In this document: positions 34,618 through 42,535 of the stretch, piece after piece | Position numbering within the stretch: the stretch's first letter is position 1 | Layout: each line of letters opens with the position of its first letter | Assembly (NCBI RefSeq): GCF_038594605.1 | Contig: NZ_JBCFZM010000003.1 | Span: 186,001-250,000, forward strand | Origin: Alteriqipengyuania bathyomarina_B | GTDB lineage: Bacteria; Pseudomonadota; Alphaproteobacteria; Sphingomonadales; Sphingomonadaceae | Length of the DNA stretch: 64,000 nt | Direction: 5' to 3' | The notes under the pieces: generated by a model | What the model saw: the letters and a program-made list of their open reading frames with translations, nothing else | Databases searched by the model: none | Told to the model about the DNA's origin: nothing | Position numbers and translations under genes: made by a program

Positions 34618-36672
34618 CTAATTCACTGGTCGCAGGCTCATTGCGAAGCCCCCGCCCGCCTGCATCTCTATCGCGACCCGGTCGCCGCCGCGTATCTCGC
34701 GCGTTTCGCGCGCCATCGCGAAGCGATCGCCGTCGATCCCGCCGCCTTCGCCATCGCGCCAGATTTCCATGACGTAGCGCGTGTCGGGGTCGAGGAACGC
34801 GAGATCGATATCGACGATCCGCGAATCGCCATCGGTCACCCCGCCGATCCACCAGTCGTCCCCGCCGCGTCGCTGGCGCGCGATGACCGCATATTGGCCG
34901 ACCTCGCCCGCGAGAACCCTCGTGCGTTCCCAGTCGACCGGGACCTGCTCGATGAAGGCGAGGGCATCGGGTGCCTTCGCGTAGTTCTCCGGCAGGTCGG
35001 CGGCCATCTGGATCGGCGAATAGATCACGATGTAGTCGGCCAGCTGGCGCGCGAGCGTGTTGGGCAGCAGGCCTTCGCGCCCCTGCAGGCTGACGATGCC
35101 CGGCGTCAGGTCGAACGGGCCCGACAGCATCCGGGTGAAGACCAGCGTCGGCTCGTGGGCAGGCGGGTTGGGCGGCTCGCCCCACGCCATGTATTCGGTG
35201 CCGCGCGCGCCCTCGCGGCTGACGAGGTTGGGGTAGGTTCGCCGCAGCCCCGTATCCTTGATCGGCTCGTGCGCGTTGATCGCGATCTCATGCGCCGCCG
35301 CGCGCTCGGCGACCAGCAAGTGATGGCGGGCCATGTACTGCCCGTCGTGATACTCCCACTGCTCGGTCCCGTCCGGGTCCTCGCGCAGCACGACGCCCGC
35401 ATCGGCGACGTAGCCGGTCTTCACCGAATGCACCCCATGGCGCTGATAATAGTCGTAGGCCTCTTCCAGCTGGCGTTCGTAAAGCCCCGCATTCCCGGCG
35501 GTTTCATGGTGCCCCATGATCTCCACGCCCTTCGATTTCGCATAGGCGGCGACACGGTCCATGTCGAAATCGGGATAGGCCTCGGCGAACTCGAAGTTGC
35601 GCCCGCTCTCGCTCCACCAGCCCTTGTTCCACCCTTCGACGAGGACGGACTTGAAGCCGTGCTGCGCGGCGAAATCGATATAGTCGATCGCGTGCTGCGT
35701 GGTCGCGCCGTGGTTGGGCCCGTCGTTCCAGCTCCACTTGTCGAGATGCATCGCCCACCAGATGCCGACATATTTGTGCGGCTCGAACCAGTCGATATCG
35801 CCGAGCGTGTTGGGCTCGTTGAGATTGAGCAGGATGTCTGCAGCGGCATAGAGCTTGGGTGCATCCTCGGCGATCAGGATCGTGCGCCAGGGCGTGTGGA
35901 ACGGGGCTTCGCGGCGCACTTTCCACCCTTTCGACGAAGGGGCGAGCATGGTCCGGAAGCGCTGGCCCTCGATCCGCTGGAGCCAGAAGCCGCTATAGTC
36001 GACCAGCGCCGCTTCGTGGATCGCGATGTGCAGGCCATCGGCGCGGCGGAAGGTGATCGGCGTGTGCGCGATGCCGACCTCGCGGGCGGGCGTCGCGTTG
36101 TAGAGATATTCGTAGCGGTTCCATTCGCCGCCCGGAATCCACCAGGCTTGGGCATCGTCGCCTGCGAGCACGAACTCGGTCAGCTCCTCGTCTATGATCG
36201 CGTCGGCGAGCTGGTCCTGCTGCGGGAATTCGTAGCGAAAGCCGACGCCGTTATCGAAGACGCGCGCGACCAGATCGATCCGGCGCTGCGTCTTGCCGCG
36301 TTCGGTCATCGGCACGCGCAGTTTGTTGTGGCGGTCGACCACCAGGCGGCTTTCGCCCCATGGCTGTTCCCAGGTCTCGTCATGGCTGGCGCGAGTCGGC
36401 TCACCCAGCTCGACCCCGTTCTGCCACTTGCCGGCGCCGCGCAGCATGAAGCCGAGCCTGGAGGGGGCGATCACCTCCTCCCCATCGCGCAAGACGCGAT
36501 AGACGGGGACGGCGTCGTCGGTGCCGAGTTCGAAGCACAGCACGCCACCTGGGGAGCACTGGCGATGCGCGATCTCGTCCTGCGCCGCCGCGCTCGAAGC
36601 GAGGCCCAGCGCGGCCAGCGTTCCGAGCAGCCATAGCGGCATGCGCGCGGGGCTTCGGGTCGGTCCGGTCAT
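34618..36672 (-). CDS. GH97 alpha-glycosidase (SusB-like), exported
   Basis: 684 residues, signal peptide ending SSAAAQ. N-terminal beta-sandwich domain (CFELGTDDAVPVYRVLRDGEEVIAPS, GFRYEFP), a central TIM barrel (VGIWWAMHLDKWSWNDGP, FKSVLVEGWNKGWW, KGVEIMGHHETAGN, HSVKTGYVADAG, NAHEPIKDTGLRRTYPNLVSREGARGTEYM) and a C-terminal beta domain. The Glu residues in HHET and in NLVSREG...TEYM match SusB-type, calcium-dependent inverting alpha-glucosidases rather than the retaining branch. Start ATG 36672 has GGGAGAG upstream. A LacI operator lies 52 bases further up. Confidence 0.9.
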   Translation of the reverse strand: MTGPTRSPARMPLWLLGTLAALGLASSAAAQDEIAHRQCSPGGVLCFELGTDDAVPVYRVLRDGEEVIAPSRLGFMLRGAGKWQNGVELGEPTRASHDETWEQPWGESRLVVDRHNKLRVPMTERGKTQRRIDLVARVFDNGVGFRYEFPQQDQLADAIIDEELTEFVLAGDDAQAWWIPGGEWNRYEYLYNATPAREVGIAHTPITFRRADGLHIAIHEAALVDYSGFWLQRIEGQRFRTMLAPSSKGWKVRREAPFHTPWRTILIAEDAPKLYAAADILLNLNEPNTLGDIDWFEPHKYVGIWWAMHLDKWSWNDGPNHGATTQHAIDYIDFAAQHGFKSVLVEGWNKGWWSESGRNFEFAEAYPDFDMDRVAAYAKSKGVEIMGHHETAGNAGLYERQLEEAYDYYQRHGVHSVKTGYVADAGVVLREDPDGTEQWEYHDGQYMARHHLLVAERAAAHEIAINAHEPIKDTGLRRTYPNLVSREGARGTEYMAWGEPPNPPAHEPTLVFTRMLSGPFDLTPGIVSLQGREGLLPNTLARQLADYIVIYSPIQMAADLPENYAKAPDALAFIEQVPVDWERTRVLAGEVGQYAVIARQRRGGDDWWIGGVTDGDSRIVDIDLAFLDPDTRYVMEIWRDGEGGGIDGDRFAMARETREIRGGDRVAIEMQAGGGFAMSLRPVN

Positions 36673-36723
36673 CGTCTGCTCTCCCACATGTAATGACAAC
36701 ACCTGCGCTAAAGCAATGTGCGG

Positions 36724-36737
36724 TGCAACCGGTTACA
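36724..36737. promoter_or_regulatory. LacI-family operator upstream of GH97
   Basis: TGCAACCGGTTACA matches TGnAAnCGnTTnCA with one half-site difference and shares the AACCGGTT core with the site at 30197. It lies 52 bases upstream of the GH97 start, in promoter range. The shared core supports control by the LacI-family gene at 21958. Confidence 0.8.
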
Positions 36738-36842
36738 TGGCCCTCTTCCCCGCGCCTTCCCGCAGGTCATTCGGGTCAGGGCAGCCAAAGCACTCGGGCT
36801 GTCATGCGCACTGGGAGGTCCACGAGAGGCATCTTGGGTCCT

Positions 36843-37250
36843 TCAGATGTCCGCCCGAAGCAGGGCGTCGCGATAGACGGGCGCCCAGCGCCGTTCTGCG
36901 ATGGCATTTTCCCAACCGTGCGAGGGGGCAACCACTCCCGCGCTTCGTTCTGCCTCCCGGCACACGGCGAGCGCGACGCGGTTCGCGACTTCGGCCAGGC
37001 GTTCGCTTGGCGGGAACAGCGCATCGCCGCTCCCGCCGGGCTTGAGCGAGGCGAGCGCCTTCGCGGCCTCGATGAACATCGCATCGGTGATCCGGCTGGC
37101 ACCCGAGACCAGCGCGCCGAGCCCGATGCCAGGAAAGATGTAGACGTTATTGACCTGCGTCACCGCGCCGCCGACCCCTTCGGAGGGGTTGCCCGTACCG
37201 ATGATCGCGCGGCCATCGGACCATGCTTCGCCGTGTCTGCTTTGGTTCAT
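36843..37250 (-). pseudogene. Truncated NAD-type malic enzyme (C-terminal fragment)
   Basis: About 130 residues that match only the end of malic enzyme: WSDGRAIIGTGNP, QVNNVYIFPGIGLGALVSGASRITDAMF and the final helical tail. The first about 400 residues (malate-binding and most NAD-binding parts) are missing. Similarity starts sharply near 37230, and the preceding residues of the frame (MNQSRHGEA) are unrelated. The fragment cannot be active. It sits next to a dicarboxylate-type TRAP transporter, which suggests a malate-related gene was deleted. Confidence 0.75.
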
Positions 37251-37344
37251 GCATCGGCTTGGTAACTATCCTTGCGAAAGACGGACCGGGAACGGTGGAA
37301 TGGAAGGAGACGCTCCCGGCCCGCGGGCCGATAACACAATCGGG

Positions 37345-38853
37345 TTAGCGGAGAACGGTTTCGGGGCCCATCATCATGGTCGGCAGCCAAGTCGACAGGG
37401 CCGGGATGTAGGTGACCATGACAAGGAAGATCACCAGCACGCCAAGCCACGGCAGCGCGGCCTTGACCACTGCCAGCATCGACATATTGGCGACGCCTGA
37501 GGTGACGAACAGGTTGAGGCCCACCGGCGGTGTGATCATCCCGATCTCCATGTTCACGACCATGATGATGCCAAGGTGGATGGGGTCGATGCCCAGCTCC
37601 ATTGCGATCGGGAACACCAGCGGCGCCACGATGACGATCAAGCCCGACGGTTCCATGAACTGGCCGCCGATCAGCAGGATCAGGTTGACCACGATCAGGA
37701 AGCTGATCGGCCCCAGCCCCCAGCTGAGCATGGCCTGGGTGATATGCTGGGGCAGCTGTTCTTCGGTCAGCACGTGCTTCAGGATCAGCGCGTTGGCGAT
37801 GATGAACATCAGCGTGATCGTGATCTTGCCCGCATCGTAAAGCACGTCCTGCGTGTCCTTGTGGAACCACGCGGTCAGCAGTGCCTGGGGTTTGCGCCAC
37901 AGCGGGATCGGGCGATCGGGATCGTGCGCAGGCGTTGCAGCGGCGGGGCTGCCGGGGCCACCGCCGCCGGGCACCGGAGCCCCGCCGCTCATGGCGAGCG
38001 CCCGGTGCTCTTCCGCCCGCTCCTTGATCATGACCGGCCTGCCGTGTGCGGAAGGTGCTTTCAGCGGCCCCATGTCGCGATAGATGAAATTGGCGACAAC
38101 GAAGGCATAGACGGCAGCCATCGCGGCAGCTTCGGTGGGGGTGAATACCCCGCCCCAGATACCGCCGAGCACCACGACCACCAGCATCAGCCCCCAGAAC
38201 GCATCGGCGCCCGAGCGGCCGATCTCGCGCCAGCCGGCCCATTGCCCACGCGCCAGCTTCTTCCAGCGGGCATAGGCGTAGATTGCCACCATCAGCATGC
38301 CGCCGGCGATGATGCCGGGAATGACTCCGGCAAGGAACATGCGGCCGACCGACACGTCGACTGTCGAGGCATAGACCACCATCACGATCGACGGCGGCAG
38401 CAGAATGCCCAGCGTGCCCGCATTGCAGACCACGCCGGCGCCGAATTCCTTCGGGTAACCGGCCTGGGTCATGCCTGCGATCACGATCGATCCGACGGCG
38501 ACGACGGTTGCGGGCGACGATCCCGAAAGGGCCGCGAACAGCATGCAGGCGAACACGCCTGCAATGGCAAGGCCGCCGGGCAGGTGCCCGACACAGGCGA
38601 TGGCAAAGCGGATGATCCGCTGCGCCACCCCGCCGGTCGACATGAAGGCCGCGGCGAGGATGAAGAACGGGATGGCGAGCAGCGTATAATGCCCGTGGAA
38701 CGCATCGAACAATGTGTTGGCGACCGAGGTCAGCGACCCGTCGGAATAGATCAGCAGGAAGACGATCGAACTCAGGCCGATCGAGACGCCGACCGGCACA
38801 CCCAATGCCAGCAGCGCGATGACCATCGCGAACAGGATGAGGACTTCAGCCAT
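37345..38853 (-). CDS. dctM: TRAP transporter large permease (DctM)
   Basis: 502 residues, inner membrane, about 12 hydrophobic segments. It is the ion-coupled translocation subunit. Conserved blocks: FFILAAAFMSTGGVAQRI, LFAALSGSSPATVVAVGSI, NAGTLGILLPPSIVMVVYA, FTPTEAAAMAAVYAFVV, LLIGGQFMEPSGLIVIVAPL, GMITPPVGLNLFV. The family is usually near 427 residues; here an extra about 75 residues lie between helices at about 262-338, Gly/Pro/Ala-rich (GGAPVPGGGGPGSPAAATPAHD), probably a cytoplasmic loop. Start ATG 38853 has GGGAGG upstream and overlaps dctQ by eight bases. Confidence 0.93.
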   Translation of the reverse strand: MAEVLILFAMVIALLALGVPVGVSIGLSSIVFLLIYSDGSLTSVANTLFDAFHGHYTLLAIPFFILAAAFMSTGGVAQRIIRFAIACVGHLPGGLAIAGVFACMLFAALSGSSPATVVAVGSIVIAGMTQAGYPKEFGAGVVCNAGTLGILLPPSIVMVVYASTVDVSVGRMFLAGVIPGIIAGGMLMVAIYAYARWKKLARGQWAGWREIGRSGADAFWGLMLVVVVLGGIWGGVFTPTEAAAMAAVYAFVVANFIYRDMGPLKAPSAHGRPVMIKERAEEHRALAMSGGAPVPGGGGPGSPAAATPAHDPDRPIPLWRKPQALLTAWFHKDTQDVLYDAGKITITLMFIIANALILKHVLTEEQLPQHITQAMLSWGLGPISFLIVVNLILLIGGQFMEPSGLIVIVAPLVFPIAMELGIDPIHLGIIMVVNMEIGMITPPVGLNLFVTSGVANMSMLAVVKAALPWLGVLVIFLVMVTYIPALSTWLPTMMMGPETVLR

Positions 38854-39493
38854 TGGTAGCCTCCCTGGCCGGGATCGCAGTCGCTTCGACATGCGCGTCG
38901 CGGTCTTCGAGGTCTTCGACGACCTCGTGACTGGCGATGATCGAATCGCACTTGCCCCTGAGGATCTCGACCGCCGAGATCGACCAGCGGATGGTCAGCA
39001 GCACCATCGACAAGGGCAGCACGAAGTAAGGGATGAAGCGCGGCAGCTTTTCGTAGGGTTCGCCGCCGTTCAAGAAGGCGAGCCAGCCAAAACCGGGCGG
39101 CATCGGAACGTCCTCGGTCGTGAGGAACGAGAGCTGGCTGACGAACGGATACCAGTAGTTCCACGATCCGATCAGCAGCAGGATCGCGTAGGCAAGGCAG
39201 GCGGCAACCGCGAACAGTGCGGCGATGCGCTTCGCCCGCTTGCCCAGCAGGTTGACCACGGCATCGACGCCGAGGTGGGCGGTGATCGCGATGCAGTGCG
39301 CGGCGCCGATCAGCACCAGCCAGGCGAACAGATAGACCGTAGCTTCCACGGCCCACAGCACGTTGGAGTTGAAGACGTACCGGGCGATCACGTTGGCGAA
39401 CGTGATGATCGTCATCAGGCCCAGAACCACCGCGATGAAGAGGCGCTCTATGCGTCCGATCACGCTCGGCGATTCACCCATTTCGTATGACAT
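38846..39493 (-). CDS. dctQ: TRAP transporter small permease (DctQ)
   Basis: 215 residues with four hydrophobic helices: FIAVVLGLMTIITFANVIARYVF (helix 1, with the family's NVxxRYxF), LWAVEATVYLFAWLVLIGAA, ALFAVAACLAYAILLLIG and FVLPLSMVLLTIRW. It pairs with DctM. A polar acidic C-terminal tail of about 40 residues extends beyond the last helix. ATG 39493 with GAGAGGA upstream. Middle gene of dctPQM. Confidence 0.88.
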   Translation of the reverse strand: MSYEMGESPSVIGRIERLFIAVVLGLMTIITFANVIARYVFNSNVLWAVEATVYLFAWLVLIGAAHCIAITAHLGVDAVVNLLGKRAKRIAALFAVAACLAYAILLLIGSWNYWYPFVSQLSFLTTEDVPMPPGFGWLAFLNGGEPYEKLPRFIPYFVLPLSMVLLTIRWSISAVEILRGKCDSIIASHEVVEDLEDRDAHVEATAIPAREATNG

Positions 39494-39596
39494 CGGACAT
39501 TATCCTCTCGCAGGGACAAGGCGCTTGAGCAGGCGCCGGGGCGGCATGTGTCGTTCGCCCCGGCAGGTTCGGCTTGTTGGCGGACCCGCGTCTGGT

Positions 39597-40652
39597 TCAG
39601 CTCTGGTTGGCGGCCTGCGCTGCCTTGAGCGTATCGGCACCGACATCGGGGGTGAAGCGCTTCCACACTGGGCGCAGCGCGTCGACCCATTGCTGGCGCT
39701 GCTCGGGCGTCAGTTCACGGATCTCCGTGCCCGCATCGGCAATAGCCTTGCGGGCTTCGGCTTCCAGCTCGTTGACCGCCTGATTGCGCTCGGTCGTGAC
39801 TTCCTCGAGGATTTTCGTCAGGTCGCGGCGGTCCTCATCCTCGAGGCCGTCCCACCAGCGCGAGCTGGTGACCAGCATGTAGTCGAGCACGCCGTGATCG
39901 GTATTGGTGATGCCGTCCTGCACTTCGTAGAACTTCTGGCCATAGATGTTGGACCAGCTGTTCTCCTGCCCGTCGACGACCCCGGTCTGCAGCGCGCCGT
40001 AGACTTCGCTGAACGCCATTTTCTGCGGGTTGGCCCCGAGCTGGTCGAACACCGCAACCAGCACGTCCGAATTTTCGACCCGGACCTTGAGGCCGCGCGC
40101 GTCGGACGGCACCAGCAGCGGCTTGTCGGCGGAAAGCTGCTTCATGCCCGAATGCCAGAAGGACAGGCCCTTGAGCCCCTTGTCGGTCATCGAATTCAGC
40201 AGCGCCTGCCCTGAAGGCGACGCCTGGAAACGGTCGACGGCATCGATGTCGTCGAACAGGAAGGGGAAGTTGAAGATGCGCAGCCTGGTGGTGTAATTCT
40301 CGAACTTGGAGAGCGAGGGTGCCGCCAACTGCACATCGCCCAGCAGCATCGCCTCGAGCACCTTGTCGTCATTGTAGAGCATGGAGTTGGGATAGACCTC
40401 CATGCACATGCGCCCGTCCATCTCGGCGTTGATCCGCTCCTGCAGCAGGCTCGCGGCGATGCCCTTGGGGTGCTTGTCCGAATTGGTGACGTGGCTGAAC
40501 TTGATGACCTGCTCGCCCGGATCGCATTCGTCGTTGCCGGCAACCTGCTCGCCGTCGCCGGAGGCCGTGGCATTGTCGTTCGAAGACGCGTTGCACGCGG
40601 CAAGCGCCAGAGCGGCGATGCCGACCAACGGCATGGAAACAAGTTTGCGCAT
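39597..40652 (-). CDS. dctP: TRAP transporter solute-binding lipoprotein (DctP)
   Basis: 351 residues. Lipoprotein signal LALAAC, then a DctP-type binding fold: VIKFSHVTNSDKHPKGIAA, GRMCMEVYPNSMLYNDDKVLEAMLLGDVQLAAPSLSKF, KGLKGLSFWHSG, the substrate-carboxylate Arg in GLKVRVENSDV, and VDGQENSWSNIY. These features fit C4-dicarboxylate or related organic-acid binding; the exact ligand is not readable. Lipid-anchoring is less common than soluble periplasmic DctP. Start ATG 40652 has GGGAGAT upstream. First gene of the operon. Confidence 0.92.
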   Translation of the reverse strand: MRKLVSMPLVGIAALALAACNASSNDNATASGDGEQVAGNDECDPGEQVIKFSHVTNSDKHPKGIAASLLQERINAEMDGRMCMEVYPNSMLYNDDKVLEAMLLGDVQLAAPSLSKFENYTTRLRIFNFPFLFDDIDAVDRFQASPSGQALLNSMTDKGLKGLSFWHSGMKQLSADKPLLVPSDARGLKVRVENSDVLVAVFDQLGANPQKMAFSEVYGALQTGVVDGQENSWSNIYGQKFYEVQDGITNTDHGVLDYMLVTSSRWWDGLEDEDRRDLTKILEEVTTERNQAVNELEAEARKAIADAGTEIRELTPEQRQQWVDALRPVWKRFTPDVGADTLKAAQAANQS

Positions 40653-40684
40653 TTCAGGATCTCCCAATCGCTGTATTCTATATT

Positions 40685-40706
40685 CTTCGCATCACGATGC
40701 GTGAAG
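40685..40706. promoter_or_regulatory. Inverted repeat upstream of dctPQM
   Basis: CGCATC (40688-40693) and GATGCG (40696-40701) are perfect complements, extended by CTT/AAG flanks with one unpaired base. It lies about 35 bases upstream of dctP, in operator position. No regulator gene is adjacent, so its protein is unknown. Confidence 0.35.
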
Positions 40707-40898
40707 CCGGTTAAGAGCGTGCAAGTCCGCCGCGCAATCGGGCAGTGAACCTTAGCCGTCGATTTCTCGGGAAAAGACCGGCGCGTGGCAACGCTGAGTT
40801 CCCAGCCGGAACACGAGCGGTGGCACAAAGCGTAACGCCCCACGATCGAGGTGCTTGCCCTATGGCCGCTGGCAAATCGCTGATAGGAAGCAGGCGTT

Positions 40899-41405
40899 AT
40901 GCGGATCGCACGATTTCTTCGAGACAAGCTCCTGATATGCGAAATCTGGACGAGTCTTGCCGTGGCCCGGCTGATGGTCGCATTCATGCCGTTCGGCTGG
41001 TGGCGCAAGGCGCTTGGCCCGATCGACGGGGGTGGCCCGGCTCCCGGAAGGGTCGATCGGGCTGCCACCGAAAGGGCCTGTCGGCTGGGGCGCGCGGTGG
41101 AACGCGTCGGCGACCGGGCCTGGTTTGCGCCTGTGTGCCTGCCGCGCGCAATGGCGGCGCGCTGGATCCTCGCCCGGCGCGGCATTCCCTCGCATATCGT
41201 CTTCGGTTCGCGGCGCAGCGACGAAACGGCGGGCTCGAAGCTGCTGTTCCACGCGTGGCTGAAGGTCGGCGATATCGTGGTGACCGGCGATTGGGAGCGC
41301 GAGACTTTCTTGCCGTTCAAGAAGAGCCAATCGGGCGGTCATGAACCGGGCGGTGCCATGCCCGATCCAGAGTTGGGCGACGTTCTGTCGACCCCGAAGC
41401 GTTGA
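40899..41405 (+). CDS. Orphan lasso-peptide B2-type (transglutaminase-like) cysteine protease
   Basis: 168 residues resembling the B2 leader peptidase of lasso peptide clusters (Transglut_core3). An N-terminal hydrophobic segment with arginines (LAVARLMVAFMPFGWWRKALG) precedes RACRLGRAVERV, the catalytic Cys at 80 in APVCLPRAMAARWILARRGIPSH, His at 118 in LLFHAWLKVGD and an Asp at about 131 in VVTGDWERETFLPF. In lasso clusters B2 cuts the precursor and works with B1 (PqqD-like), C (Asn-synthetase-like) and the precursor A. None of these is found within several kb here, so this copy stands alone and its substrate is unknown. Confidence 0.78.
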   Translation: MRIARFLRDKLLICEIWTSLAVARLMVAFMPFGWWRKALGPIDGGGPAPGRVDRAATERACRLGRAVERVGDRAWFAPVCLPRAMAARWILARRGIPSHIVFGSRRSDETAGSKLLFHAWLKVGDIVVTGDWERETFLPFKKSQSGGHEPGGAMPDPELGDVLSTPKR

Positions 41406-41615
41406 GGGTGACGCGTCTAAAAATTGTCGGGTAGCGGGTCTTTAAAGACGACACCGTTCCCCAACTATTCGTAAAATGTCACATCAAATGAAAGAGATGT
41501 GTCGAGCCTCCTGAGTGTTCTTCGAGATAGTCCGTATCTATTGGCGTTTTTTGCCAGGCCGTGTTAACTCGTAAAGCGCCGGATCCTCCTGTCATCCGCG
41601 TTGTCCGGAGGACCC

Positions 41616-41735
41616 GTGGAAACTCGTCTCGTAATTGCCTATTCGCTGATTGGCCTGATGGTCTTCGTGGCGTTGGCCACGCTGCTTGTCAGCCGGCGTG
41701 GACGCAAGCGCCGCAGAAAAAATCGCTGGCTGTGA
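41616..41735 (+). CDS. Small single-helix membrane protein
   Basis: 39 residues from GTG 41616, with GGAGG five bases upstream (CCGGAGGACCCGTG). A single hydrophobic helix (LVIAYSLIGLMVFVALATLL) is followed by a strongly basic tail (SRRGRKRRRKNRWL), which would sit in the cytoplasm. A well-formed terminator follows at 41819. No family recognised. Confidence 0.6.
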   Translation: METRLVIAYSLIGLMVFVALATLLVSRRGRKRRRKNRWL

Positions 41736-41818
41736 ATCGGTGACTTTGATCCGCCGGCGTCATTCTGAAGCTGGCCGGTTGATTGCAGGCGGATCGCGCA
41801 CTCCACCGCGCACTTTTG

Positions 41819-41852
41819 ATGGCCTCTAATAGAGGCCATTGTAATTTTTTTC
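41819..41852 (+). terminator. Intrinsic terminator before the IF-1-like gene
   Basis: ATGGCCTC (41819-41826) and GAGGCCAT (41832-41839) form a perfect 8-bp stem with a five-base loop; seven T residues (41845-41851) follow after TGTAA. It ends the small membrane-protein transcript. Confidence 0.85.
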
Positions 41853-41868
41853 CGCCCTGCTATATAGA
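41839..41868 (+). promoter_or_regulatory. Candidate promoter of the IF-1-like gene
   Basis: TTGTAA (41839-41844) and TATAGA (41863-41868) are spaced 18 bases apart in an AT-rich stretch overlapping the tail of the terminator. This would give a 5' leader of roughly 140 bases before the TTG start at 42014. Confidence 0.4.
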
Positions 41869-42013
41869 TATTGCCTAACGTCGTTTGCGACGGATTATGA
41901 TTGCTGAAAAGAGCGCGCATGCGCGAGATCGGCAACACTTCCATTTCAACCAGCATTGGCTCCGCACCGGAATACGTCCGTGCGGATGAATTTTCGTACG
42001 CAAGGATGATTGA

Positions 42014-42280
42014 TTGGCGAAGGAAGAGCTCATTACGATGGAAGGCGCGATCGACGAGATCCTGCCCGATGGACGCTTCGGCGTCACCCTCGACAATGAG
42101 CATCGCATCATCTGCTATACGGCAGGGAAAATGCGTCGCTATCGCATCCGTTCGGTCGTTGGAGACCGCGTACATGTCGAAATGACGCCTTACGATCTGA
42201 GCAAAGGCCGGATCGTGTTTCGCGAACGTACACCCGGGCAAGGTCCCGCCGGTGCGCGGTCGCGAGGCAGCAGGCGCTAA
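42014..42280 (+). CDS. infA: Translation initiation factor IF-1 family protein with basic tail
   Basis: 88 residues, TTG start at 42014 with AAGGA upstream. Residues 1-72 cover the whole IF-1 OB fold: MAKEELITMEGAIDEILPDG, then the RNA-binding TAGKMRRYRIRSVVGDRV and TPYDLSKGRIVFRER. IF-1 binds the ribosomal A site during initiation. Residues 73-88 (TPGQGPAGARSRGSRR) are an added basic tail not present in the 72-residue E. coli protein. It may be a second IF-1 rather than the main copy, since the usual neighbours (maf, yacG) are absent; that cannot be settled inside this window. Confidence 0.9.
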   Translation: MAKEELITMEGAIDEILPDGRFGVTLDNEHRIICYTAGKMRRYRIRSVVGDRVHVEMTPYDLSKGRIVFRERTPGQGPAGARSRGSRR

Positions 42281-42326
42281 GACTTTCAAGAAGGCGGCGG
42301 GAACGACCTGCCGGATACTACCAAAA

Positions 42327-42479
42327 ATGAAGACTACCACTCTGCGCGATACCTCGCGCCCCCGGCTTTCGCTGCGCTACGGCGCGATCCATGCACAGGC
42401 CATCACGGGCACCGCCCCGGCTGCCGCGCAACTTCCGACCCACGAGCTGCGACGGCTCGTCGAGAGGATGGTCGACTGA
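42327..42479 (+). CDS. Small hypothetical protein
   Basis: 50 residues (MKTTTLRDTSRPRLSLRYG...LRRLVERMVD) with no recognised family and a weak ribosome site. The C-terminal LPTHELRRLVERMVD looks like a real amphipathic helix, and the frame lies between two better-supported genes on the same strand. It could be a chance frame. Confidence 0.35.
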   Translation: MKTTTLRDTSRPRLSLRYGAIHAQAITGTAPAAAQLPTHELRRLVERMVD

Positions 42480-42535
42480 CGACACGTTCAATCCGCGGCC
42501 GTGCTGCAGCATTCCCGTCATTCAGGAGAACCGAA

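Noticed and set aside
40697..40713. TGAAGCCGGTTAAG before dctP as a third LacI operator
   Set aside because: It misses the pattern at three conserved positions (inner A and the final CA) compared with the sites at 30197 and 36724.
41897..41989. 30-codon frame in the leader of the IF-1-like gene as a leader peptide
   Set aside because: No amino-acid bias and no terminator between it and the start at 42014, so nothing supports attenuation.
40650..42020. Possible lasso peptide precursor near the B2 gene
   Set aside because: No small frame has a leader plus a core beginning with Gly and an Asp/Glu at position 7-9; the 41616 frame is a basic-tailed membrane helix instead.
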